From Kibdelosporangium sp040675465 (GTDB lineage: Bacteria; Actinomycetota; Actinomycetes; Mycobacteriales; Pseudonocardiaceae), in the NCBI RefSeq assembly GCF_040675465.1, contig NZ_JBFAPA010000001.1, positions 1,364,001 through 1,428,000 of the forward strand: DNA of 64,000 nt, read 5' to 3'. The notes under the pieces were generated by a model. That model did not search any database, was not told where the DNA came from, and saw only the letters and a program-made list of their open reading frames with translations. The position numbers and the translations under genes are program-made. Of this stretch, positions 17,565-25,370 are shown one piece after another (position 1 is the first letter of the stretch; every line of letters begins with the position of its first letter).

Positions 17565-18425
17565 ATGAGGCTCAGGCCCCTTGTTATCGTTTCGGCCATG
17601 GCCGCGGCGTTCGTCGTCGCGGCCACACCGGCGTCCGCGGACGGGCTCGCCGTCGAGGCGACCGTCTCGCCAGGGCAGGTCCAGCCCGGGGACGCCTTCA
17701 CGGTCACCGAAACGGTGCACAACAACACGTCCGGCAGCATCCTCAGCCCGACCATCCGGCTGTTCAGCAAAGAGGTGCCGCTGCCGTCCTACGCCACCAT
17801 GGAGGGCTGCTCCGGCCTCCCGGATCTGACATGCACCACTGTGGACACACCGAGCGGACCGATCGGCTACATGGCGGTCATGTCACGGGCCATGAACGGC
17901 TTCGAGACGGTCACCATCGTGTTCAACCTCCGCGTGAAGGCGGACGCCCAAGGCGCCGTGCACACGCTGCAGGGGCAGCTGCTGGGCCGCAATGACGGCA
18001 TCGACCCGGTCGATGTGGCCACCCTCACCGTCATCGCCCAGGCGGACGCCGCGGTGAGCCTTTCCGCGGTGCCGAAAGCCGGTCTGCTGGTGCCGAGAAT
18101 CGACGTGACCGTGCGAGTCACCAACAACGGCCCCGGAAAGTTGACCTCCGCCGAGGTTCGCGGTGCCCTTTCGCCCGGCCTGACGGCCAATTCCGGTCCG
18201 GGGTGTACGGGTGGTTCGCAGCCGGTCTGCACCTTTGGTGAGATTGCTTCCGGTGCGAGCGCGACGGGTACTTTCTCCGTCCCGCTTGGACTGCTCTACA
18301 TCGGACTGCCGTTCCGGATCAGCGCGACCAAGACAGCGTCGACGCCCACGGATCCGGTGGCAGCAAACAACTCCGCGGCCACCACCTGCACCGTGGTGAC
18401 CCCGTTGCTGGTCAGCTGCAACTGA
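17565..18425 (+). CDS. Secreted protein with DUF11-like beta-sandwich repeats
   Basis: This 286-residue protein has a Sec signal peptide (RLRPLV followed by a hydrophobic stretch and ASA at about residues 24-26). Two beta-rich modules follow. The second (about residues 158-286) contains VRVTNNGPGKLTSAEV and DPVAANNSAATTCTV, which are hallmarks of the DUF11/CARDB-type repeats of surface proteins. No catalytic motif is visible. It starts 13 bp after the sugar transferase stop and is probably co-transcribed with it. A structural or surface-display role is inferred. Confidence 0.7.
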   Translation: MRLRPLVIVSAMAAAFVVAATPASADGLAVEATVSPGQVQPGDAFTVTETVHNNTSGSILSPTIRLFSKEVPLPSYATMEGCSGLPDLTCTTVDTPSGPIGYMAVMSRAMNGFETVTIVFNLRVKADAQGAVHTLQGQLLGRNDGIDPVDVATLTVIAQADAAVSLSAVPKAGLLVPRIDVTVRVTNNGPGKLTSAEVRGALSPGLTANSGPGCTGGSQPVCTFGEIASGASATGTFSVPLGLLYIGLPFRISATKTASTPTDPVAANNSAATTCTVVTPLLVSCN

Positions 18426-18626
18426 CCCGACCGGTTCGTCAAACGCCCGCATCGCTCCGAATTCGTTGTGATCTCACCATTCCAGTTGGTAGCACAGTGA
18501 ATTCGCGTTACCCGACCGCAATCACCCTTTCGGGCAAGCTCCCCCGAAAGTCGTAACATCAACTGCTCCAGGGTCGATTTTTCCGTTGACGACAGGGGTA
18601 AGCGGTGGTTGCTGGAAGGCGGAGCG
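18426..18626 (+). other. 201-bp gap before the large secreted protein
   Basis: No ORF or strong terminator is seen. The stretch is less GC-rich than its neighbours and ends in a ribosome site (GGAAGG at 18614-18619) for the ATG at 18627. It probably holds a promoter, but no hexamer pair is convincing. Confidence 0.35.
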
Positions 18627-21600
18627 ATGCGGGTGTTCGGTTTTCACCTGAGACGAAGAGTGGCGCAAGTCGCGTCAGTGGCATTGGTGGCCGCCAACCT
18701 AGCCGTCGTCGGGGCACTCGCGGGACCGGCCGCGGCGGCCGGCGGACCGTGTGACCCGCCGGTCAACAAGATCGCTTGTGAGAACGCGTCGAACACGGCC
18801 ACCGAGACGGATCAGTGGCAGGTACAGGCTTTCGACGACTCGATCATCGGCTACGCCGACGACATCTCCTATGCGCCGGGCAACACCGTCAAGTTCAAGG
18901 TGAAGACAACGGCGACCCAATACCGGCTCGACATTTACCGTCTTGGTTATTACCACGGTAAAGGCGCGCGGCTGGTGCAGAGCATCCCGCGCACCGGGGC
19001 GTCCAGCCAGCCCAACTGCCTGGACACCGACCCCACCGGACTGGTCGACTGCGGCAACTGGTCCACCACCTTCACGTGGAACGTCCCGTCGAGCGCGGTT
19101 TCCGGTCTCTACTACGCCGTGCTGCACCGTGACTACACCGACGGCAGCATCGGTGAGAGCGAGATCGTGTTCGTCGTCCGTGACGACAGCAGCACCTCGG
19201 ACCTGATGTTCCAGACCTCCGACGCCACCTGGCAGGCGTACAACACCTACGGCAACCGCACGAACGAGCCGCGGGGACAGAGCCTCTACTCCGGCGAGGG
19301 CCCGGGCAACGGCGGCTCCGCCTACAAGGTGAGCTACAACCGCCCGATCTTCGGCGGGAACGACGAGAACTTCATCTTCAACGCCGAGTACCCGATGCTC
19401 AAGTTCCTCGAGTCCAACGGGTACGACATGACGTACACGACCGATGTGGACACTGCCCGGCGGGGCAACCTGATCCAGAACCACAAGGTGTTCATGCCGG
19501 TCGGGCACGACGAGTACTGGTCGAACGAACAACGCGCCAACGTCGAGGCGGCCCGGGCGGCCGGCGTCAACATGGCGTTCATGACCGGCAACGAGGTCTT
19601 CTGGAAGACCCGCTGGGAACCGTCGACCGACGCGTCGCACACCAACTGGCGGACCATGGTCTGCTACAAGGAGACCAAGGCCGGGCAGGTCGACCCGAAC
19701 GCGACGACCTGGACCGGTACCTGGCGCGACCCGCGGCAGAGCCCGCCGAAGGACGGCGGCCGCCCGGAGAACTCCTTGCTGGGTCAGATCTTCACCGTCA
19801 ACGGCGTCCGCAACGACCAGCTGACCGTGCCGTCCGCGTACGGCAAGATGCGGCTCTGGCGCAACTCCGGGATCGACAACCTGCCGTCCGGCAACGTCAA
19901 GACCTTCCAGCCCGGCACCCTGGGCTACGAGTGGGACTCGGTGGAGGACAACGGCTTCCAGCCCGCCGGTGTCGCGCAGATGTCCAGGACCACGGTCGCC
20001 ATGACGGCCTCGGGTGACAACTACGTCCTGCAGAACTATGGCGACCTGTACGCGCCCGGCACGAAGACGCACGCGTTGACCATGTACAAGTACCAGCCCA
20101 GCGGCGCGCTCGTGTTCGGCGCGGGCACGGTGCAGTGGGCGTGGGGCTTGGAGAACGACCACTTGAAGGCCAACGGCACGCCGACGGCCGACCGTGCGAT
20201 GCAGCAGGCGACCATCAACCTGCTGGCGGACATGGACAACGTCCAGCCCCGCACGCTGCGCACCGACCTCGGCCTGGTGGCCGGCGTGATGAGCACGGAC
20301 ACCGCGGCGCCGATCCCGACCATCACGATCGGCCAGAACCCGGTCGTCGGGACGCCGTACACCTTCTCCGGCAACGTGATCGACTGGTCCGGCAAGGTCG
20401 CCGGGGTGGAGGCCTCCGTCGACGGCGGCGCCACCTGGCACCCGGCCACCTGGACCGCCGGGGCGACCACGTGGAGCTACACGTTCACGCCGACGAACTC
20501 CGGTGCCCGCACGCTCGCGGTGCGCGCGGTGGACGACTCCGCGAACCTGTCGAACGCGGTCACCCAGAACGTCACCGTCAACGCGCGGCAGTGCCCGTGC
20601 AGCATCTGGAGCGACACAACGGTTCCGGCCTCGCCGTCGACGAACGACAGCACCTCGCTGGAGCTGGGTGTGAAGTTCACGGCCAGCGCCAACGGTTACG
20701 TCCGCGGTGTGAAGTTCTACAAGGGCAACGGCAACACCGGCACGCACACCGGTTCGCTGTGGGCTACCGACGGAACCCGCCTGGCGACCGGCACGTTCAC
20801 CAACGAGACCGCGTCCGGCTGGCAGACCCTGTCGTTCCCGACATCGGTGGCCATCTCGGCCAACACGACGTACATCGTCTCGTACCACACGAACACCGGG
20901 CACTACGCCGGCGACGCCGGGTACTTCACCAACTCGGCCACCGGCATGGAACCGTTGTCCGCCACGCAGAGCACGGCGAGCAACCCGAACGGTGTCTACA
21001 AGGTCGGCACGTCCGGCATGCCGACGCAGAGCTTCGGTGACACCAACTACTACGTCGACGTCGTCTTCGGCCTAGACCCCGGTCCGGACACGCGGGCGCC
21101 GCTGGTGACGGGCACCAACCCGCTCAGCAACAGCAGCAGCGTCGGGCTCAACGCCACGCCGACGATCGGTTTCGACGAGCCCATCGCGCCGAGCTCCTTG
21201 CAGTTCACCGCGACCGGCCCGGGCGGGGCCTCGGTGGCGGGCACGGCCTCGCTGTCCGCGGACGGCAAGACCGCGACGTTCACCCCGAGCCAGGCGTGGG
21301 CGGCGGCCACGAGCTACACGATGTCGGTGCGGGCGTCCGACGCGGCCGGTAACTCGATCGCGAGCCCGCCGTACACCTGGACGTTCAAGACCGGTTCGCC
21401 ACGCGGCGCGTCCTGCCCGTGCACGGTCTGGGACGACTTCGCCACACCGGCCAATGTGGACTCGGATGACCCGAGCGCGGTCGAGGTCGGCACCAAGGTC
21501 CGGTTCGACAGCAACGGTTCCGTGCTCGGTGTCCGGTTCTACAAGGGCCCGAACAACACCGGCACGCACACCGGTTCGCTGTGGAGCAGCTCCGGAACCC

Positions 21601-22712
21601 GTCTGGCGACTGGAACATTCACTGGCGAGTCCGGCGGTGGCTGGCAGACGCTGACCTTCTCGTCGCCGGTCGTGGTCCAGCCGAACACGACGTACGTGGT
21701 CTCGTACTACGCGCCCAACGGCGGCTACTCGGTGTCTGGTGGCTACTTCAACGGCGTGGGTGCGGATTATGGCGCCCTGCACGCGCTGGCCAGTGGTGTC
21801 GACGGCAGCAATGGCGTCTACCGCTACGGTTCCGGCGGCGGGTTCCCGAGCAACTCGTACGGCAACAGCAACTACTGGGTCGACGTGATCTGGCAGGGTG
21901 GCGCGAACGGTGACAGCACACCGCCTTCGGTCACCGGCACGTCGCCGGCCAGTGGTGCGGCGAACGTCTCGCTGACCACCCCGGTGAGCGCGACCTTCAA
22001 CGAGCCGGTCAACCTGTCCACCGCGCAGTTCACGCTGGCCGACCCGGGTGGCGCCAAGCTCACCGGCACGCTTGCCCTGTCGGCGGACCAGAAGACGGTC
22101 ACGTTCACGCCGTCGGCCAGGCTGGCCGCGGGCACCGCGTACACGGCGAGCGTGAAGATCGCCGACGTCAACGGGAACGTGATGGCCAACGCCACGACGT
22201 GGTCGTTCACCGGCACCACAACGCAGACGTGCCCGTGCTCGCTGTTCAGCGCGGCCACCCAGCCGACGGTGACCTCGGAGAACGACACCGGCAGCTACGA
22301 GATGGGCGTGCGGTTCACCACCTCGGCGAACGGCAACATCACCGGGATCAAGTTCTACAAGGGCACCGGCAACACCGGGACCCACATCGGTACATTGTGG
22401 ACGAACACCGGGATCCAGCTGGCCACCGGCACGTTCACCAACGAGACCGCGACCGGATGGCAGACGCTGACGTTCGCCTCACCGGTCGCAGTCACCGCGG
22501 GCACGACGTACGTCGCGTCCTACACGGTCCCGAACGGGCACTACGCCGCCGATGGCGGGTACTTCCAGCGGACCGCGGTGACGAGCAACCCGCTCAGCGC
22601 CCCGGCGACCGGACCGGGAACGGCGAACGGCGTGTACCGCGTCGGCGCCGGCTTCCCGGAGCAGTCCTACCTCGGCGGTAACTACTGGGTGGACGTGGTC
22701 TACACCCCATGA
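18627..22712 (+). CDS. Large secreted multidomain protein: N,N-dimethylformamidase-beta-like domain, Ig-like domains and three DUF4082 modules
   Basis: This 1,361-residue exported protein has a signal peptide ending near AAAA (about residue 37). Residues about 60-560 resemble the C-terminal domain of N,N-dimethylformamidase large subunits (the DMFA2_C type), with YRLDIYRLGYY, PVGHDEYWSNEQR and GAGTVQWAWGL. An Ig-like segment follows. Three repeats each begin CPC[ST]: at residues about 656, 930 and 1202. Each contains V.FYKG..NTGTH.G.LW, LATGTFT.E...GWQTL and a tyrosine-rich strand, the DUF4082 pattern. Big/SbsA-type Ig linkers (NEPVNLSTAQF type) lie between them. It is likely a surface or matrix protein that binds or modifies polysaccharide. 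Catalysis is not shown. Confidence 0.82.
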   Translation: MRVFGFHLRRRVAQVASVALVAANLAVVGALAGPAAAAGGPCDPPVNKIACENASNTATETDQWQVQAFDDSIIGYADDISYAPGNTVKFKVKTTATQYRLDIYRLGYYHGKGARLVQSIPRTGASSQPNCLDTDPTGLVDCGNWSTTFTWNVPSSAVSGLYYAVLHRDYTDGSIGESEIVFVVRDDSSTSDLMFQTSDATWQAYNTYGNRTNEPRGQSLYSGEGPGNGGSAYKVSYNRPIFGGNDENFIFNAEYPMLKFLESNGYDMTYTTDVDTARRGNLIQNHKVFMPVGHDEYWSNEQRANVEAARAAGVNMAFMTGNEVFWKTRWEPSTDASHTNWRTMVCYKETKAGQVDPNATTWTGTWRDPRQSPPKDGGRPENSLLGQIFTVNGVRNDQLTVPSAYGKMRLWRNSGIDNLPSGNVKTFQPGTLGYEWDSVEDNGFQPAGVAQMSRTTVAMTASGDNYVLQNYGDLYAPGTKTHALTMYKYQPSGALVFGAGTVQWAWGLENDHLKANGTPTADRAMQQATINLLADMDNVQPRTLRTDLGLVAGVMSTDTAAPIPTITIGQNPVVGTPYTFSGNVIDWSGKVAGVEASVDGGATWHPATWTAGATTWSYTFTPTNSGARTLAVRAVDDSANLSNAVTQNVTVNARQCPCSIWSDTTVPASPSTNDSTSLELGVKFTASANGYVRGVKFYKGNGNTGTHTGSLWATDGTRLATGTFTNETASGWQTLSFPTSVAISANTTYIVSYHTNTGHYAGDAGYFTNSATGMEPLSATQSTASNPNGVYKVGTSGMPTQSFGDTNYYVDVVFGLDPGPDTRAPLVTGTNPLSNSSSVGLNATPTIGFDEPIAPSSLQFTATGPGGASVAGTASLSADGKTATFTPSQAWAAATSYTMSVRASDAAGNSIASPPYTWTFKTGSPRGASCPCTVWDDFATPANVDSDDPSAVEVGTKVRFDSNGSVLGVRFYKGPNNTGTHTGSLWSSSGTRLATGTFTGESGGGWQTLTFSSPVVVQPNTTYVVSYYAPNGGYSVSGGYFNGVGADYGALHALASGVDGSNGVYRYGSGGGFPSNSYGNSNYWVDVIWQGGANGDSTPPSVTGTSPASGAANVSLTTPVSATFNEPVNLSTAQFTLADPGGAKLTGTLALSADQKTVTFTPSARLAAGTAYTASVKIADVNGNVMANATTWSFTGTTTQTCPCSLFSAATQPTVTSENDTGSYEMGVRFTTSANGNITGIKFYKGTGNTGTHIGTLWTNTGIQLATGTFTNETATGWQTLTFASPVAVTAGTTYVASYTVPNGHYAADGGYFQRTAVTSNPLSAPATGPGTANGVYRVGAGFPEQSYLGGNYWVDVVYTP

Positions 22713-22728
22713 CCTCCCCAGGCTGGTG

Positions 22729-22767
22729 CCTCGTGAGTACTTTCGGTCCCCGGAAGTGCTCACGAGG
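22729..22767 (+). terminator. Strong hairpin between the DUF4082 protein gene and the next glycosyltransferase
   Basis: Arms 22729-22742 and 22754-22767 pair over 14 bp with one G-T wobble, with an 11-base loop. There is no U-tract; instead the right arm runs into the GGGGAGG ribosome site (22766-22772) of the gene at 22779. It may be a factor-assisted terminator, an mRNA end-stabiliser, or a hairpin that limits initiation of the downstream gene. Confidence 0.6.
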
Positions 22768-22778
22768 GGAGGCATGAG

Positions 22779-23921
22779 ATGAGACCGCTTGTTGTAGTGG
22801 CCTCGGGTGTCACGTGGGACGGGGTCAAGGGTTCGGAGCGTCAGCTCGCGGAGGCCTTGGCCCACCACGCGGACATCCTGTGGGTGGACCCTCCGGTGTC
22901 CCCGATAACACCGGAGCGGTTCCGTGGCGGCACGGGACGGATGTGGCGGCCTCTGGTACGGCGTGCCAAACCCGGAATCGTGCGGCTCACCCCCGTGGGG
23001 CCGCCGGGCTGGACCCGCCCGGGCGTGCGGTCGCTGACGTGGCCGCTCGTCCGGGCCCAGATCCGGTGGGCCCTGCGGCGGGCGAAGCGAACCCCGGACG
23101 TGTTCGTTGCCTGCCACCAACATGACCTGCTCGGCCGGTGGAACGCGGTCGACGTGCTGTACGGCACGGACGACTGGGTGGCCGGTGCGACCTTGATGAA
23201 CCAGGACGCGGCTTTCGTGCTCAAGGAGGAGCAGGCCGCGCTGCGCCGGGCGGATCTCGTCCTGGCGGTGGGCCCCGAGCTGGCCGAGCGCTGGTCCGGC
23301 CTTGGCGCGCAACCGGTCGTGTTCCCCAACGGCTGCGATCCCGACGCCTACCAGGAGGTCTGGCTGACCGAGCCGGGCGGCGTGCCGGACGGGTTCCCCG
23401 ACCGGGTGGCCGGGCTGATCGGCCAGCTCAGCGACCGGATCGACATCGGCGTGCTGGAAGCGGTGGCGGACACCGGGATCGGCCTGCTGCTGGTCGGACC
23501 GCGCGAGCCCGGCTGGGAACCCGGCCGCGCGGATGCCCTGCTGCGCCGGGAGAACGTCTACCACGTCGGCGCCGTCCCCTTTGAACAACTGCCGCGATGG
23601 TTCGCCCGTTTGAACGTAGGCCTTACTCCGTATGCCGACACCGCGTTCAACAGGGCCTCCTTCCCGTTGAAGACCTTGGAGTACCTCGCGGCGGGGTTGC
23701 CGGTCGTGAGTACCGATCTGCCGGCCAGCAGGAGGCTCGCCGAGGAAACCCCGCACGTGCACATCGCGAGCCACGATTTCGCTGACGCCGTTGTGAAAGC
23801 GGCGGGCAGCGAGTGGACACCCGATGTGGTCGCCGAGAGGCGTTCCGTGGCCACAAGGCATTCGTGGGCCGCGCGCGCCGATACATTCACCCGGCTGGCG
23901 GGTTTTCATACCGGGGCGTAA
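22779..23921 (+). CDS. Glycosyltransferase family 4 protein (TuaH-like)
   Basis: This 380-residue protein has the layout of the TuaH/teichuronic-acid branch of GT4: VVASGVTWDGVKGSERQLAE at the N-terminus, VLYGTDDWVAGA about one third along, VFPNGCDPDAYQ, and a donor half with NVGLTPYADTAFNRASFPLK followed by YLAAGLPVVSTDLPA. The family transfers a hexose to a growing lipid-linked chain. ATG 22779 has GGGGAGG six bases upstream. A strong hairpin overlaps the ribosome site, so translation may be regulated. The gene is followed after 58 bp by an aminotransferase gene. Confidence 0.82.
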   Translation: MRPLVVVASGVTWDGVKGSERQLAEALAHHADILWVDPPVSPITPERFRGGTGRMWRPLVRRAKPGIVRLTPVGPPGWTRPGVRSLTWPLVRAQIRWALRRAKRTPDVFVACHQHDLLGRWNAVDVLYGTDDWVAGATLMNQDAAFVLKEEQAALRRADLVLAVGPELAERWSGLGAQPVVFPNGCDPDAYQEVWLTEPGGVPDGFPDRVAGLIGQLSDRIDIGVLEAVADTGIGLLLVGPREPGWEPGRADALLRRENVYHVGAVPFEQLPRWFARLNVGLTPYADTAFNRASFPLKTLEYLAAGLPVVSTDLPASRRLAEETPHVHIASHDFADAVVKAAGSEWTPDVVAERRSVATRHSWAARADTFTRLAGFHTGA

Positions 23922-23979
23922 AAAACCGCGGGTGAGTAGCGATGTCCTGGAGGGAGGGCAGAACTGGAGGGGTGACAAC

Positions 23980-25113
23980 GTGATTCCCGTGATGCGGCCG
24001 GTCCTCGGCGAGGAGGAGGCGCTGGCCGTCGCCGAGGTGGTGCGGTCGGGCTGGGTCGCGCAGGGACCCAGGGTGACCGTGTTCGAGGCGGCGTTCGCGG
24101 CGAGGGCCGGTGCGAAGCATGGTGTCGCACTGTCCTCGTGCACGACGGCGTTGCACCTGTGCCTGCACGTCCTGGACATCGGCCCGGGCGACGAGGTGGT
24201 GGTGCCCTCGTACTCCTTCATCGCCACGGCGAACGCGGTCCGGTACACCGGCGCGACCCCGGTGTTCGCCGACGTCGACCCGCTCACGGGCAACATCACC
24301 CCCGACACGGTTCTGCCTGTCCTGACTGAGAAGACCAAGGCGGTCATCGCTGTCCACCAGGCCGGTGTGCCCGCGGACATCGTTTCGCTGGGGATGGTCC
24401 TCGGTTACATCCCGATCGTCGAGGACGCCGCCTGCGCCATCGGTTCCACGTACCTCGGCCGCCCGGTCGGCGCGGGTGCGCATCTGGCCGCGTGGTCGTT
24501 CCACCCGCGCAAGCTGATCACCACCGGCGAAGGCGGGATGATCACCACCGACGACGAGGACCTGGCCCAGCGGCTACGCAGGTTGCGCGAGCACGGGATG
24601 AACGTCTCGGCCGCCGATCGGCACTCCGCCGGGGGCATGGTCCTCGAGTCGTACCTGGAGACCGGCTTCAACTACCGGATGACCGACGTGCAGGCCGCGC
24701 TCGGCCTGGTGCAGCTGGGCCGGCTCGACACCATCATCGAGCGCCGCCGTGAGCTGGCCGCGCGCTACCACAGCTTGCTGTCCGATGTGGACAACGTACG
24801 GGCGGTAACCGATCCCGCCTACGGGACCACGAACTACCAGTCGTTCTGGGTCCTGCTCGACGACAGCGCCGAAGTACACCGCAACGAGGTGCTCGGCACG
24901 CTGGCCGCGGCCGGGATCTCCGGCCGCCGCGGCATCATGGCCGCGCACATGGAACCGGCGTACGAGGGGCATCCGCACCTGCCGTTGCCGGTCACCGAGA
25001 AGCTGGCCACCCGGTCACTGATCCTCCCGCTCTACCACGACCTGACCGCGCGGGAACAGGAGATGGTGGTGTGGGGACTGTCCGAAGTGGTCTCTTCGGC
25101 GGTGACGGTGTGA
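23980..25113 (+). CDS. DegT/DnrJ/EryC1 family PLP-dependent sugar aminotransferase
   Basis: This 377-residue protein starts IPVMRPVLGEEEALAVAEVV and shows the family landmarks: SSCTTALHLCL, VVVPSYSFIATANAV, VEDAACAIGSTY and SFHPRKLITTGEGG, with the Schiff-base Lys at about residue 178, then GFNYRMTDVQAALG. These enzymes put an amino group on nucleotide-linked 3- or 4-keto sugars. The GTG at 23980 has GGAGGGG at 23966-23972; the ORF extends further upstream only into unrelated sequence. The next gene, a PglD-type Rossmann fragment, fits an aminosugar pathway. No sugar 4,6-dehydratase is in the window, so the keto-sugar must come from elsewhere. Confidence 0.9.
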   Translation: MIPVMRPVLGEEEALAVAEVVRSGWVAQGPRVTVFEAAFAARAGAKHGVALSSCTTALHLCLHVLDIGPGDEVVVPSYSFIATANAVRYTGATPVFADVDPLTGNITPDTVLPVLTEKTKAVIAVHQAGVPADIVSLGMVLGYIPIVEDAACAIGSTYLGRPVGAGAHLAAWSFHPRKLITTGEGGMITTDDEDLAQRLRRLREHGMNVSAADRHSAGGMVLESYLETGFNYRMTDVQAALGLVQLGRLDTIIERRRELAARYHSLLSDVDNVRAVTDPAYGTTNYQSFWVLLDDSAEVHRNEVLGTLAAAGISGRRGIMAAHMEPAYEGHPHLPLPVTEKLATRSLILPLYHDLTAREQEMVVWGLSEVVSSAVTV

Positions 25114-25370
25114 CCGCCCGGCCGCTGCTGCTCGTCGGCGCCGGTGCGCGCGAAGCACTGGCCATGGTCCGGACGCACCCGTACGAGTGGGTTCCGGTGG
25201 GCGCGTTGCTGGACGATCCGGCGATGCACGGCCGCGATCTCGATGGAGTTCCCGTTCTCGGCGGCACCGACCTGGTGTACCAGCTGCCCGATGCGGCCCT
25301 GCTCGCGTGCGACCCCAGCGTGGTCGACCGGCTGGGGCTGCCCCTGAACCGATGGGTGCGCGTTCGATGA
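25110..25370 (+). CDS. Short PglD-N-like Rossmann protein (no acyltransferase domain)
   Basis: This 86-residue protein is coupled by GTGA to the aminotransferase and by ATGA to the next gene. It begins RPLLLVGAGAREALAMVRTH and ends with GVPVLGGTDLVYQLPDAALL. This matches the first domain of PglD-type sugar acetyltransferases, which sits before a left-handed beta-helix. The beta-helix is absent here, so it is either a stand-alone ligand-binding or regulatory subunit or a relic. The fold recognition is by motif only. Confidence 0.6.
   Translation: MTARPLLLVGAGAREALAMVRTHPYEWVPVGALLDDPAMHGRDLDGVPVLGGTDLVYQLPDAALLACDPSVVDRLGLPLNRWVRVR

Noticed and set aside
18699..20903. 734-residue minus-strand open frame
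   Set aside because: It lies opposite the secreted DUF4082 protein, is Arg/Val/Gly low complexity, and has no family motifs.
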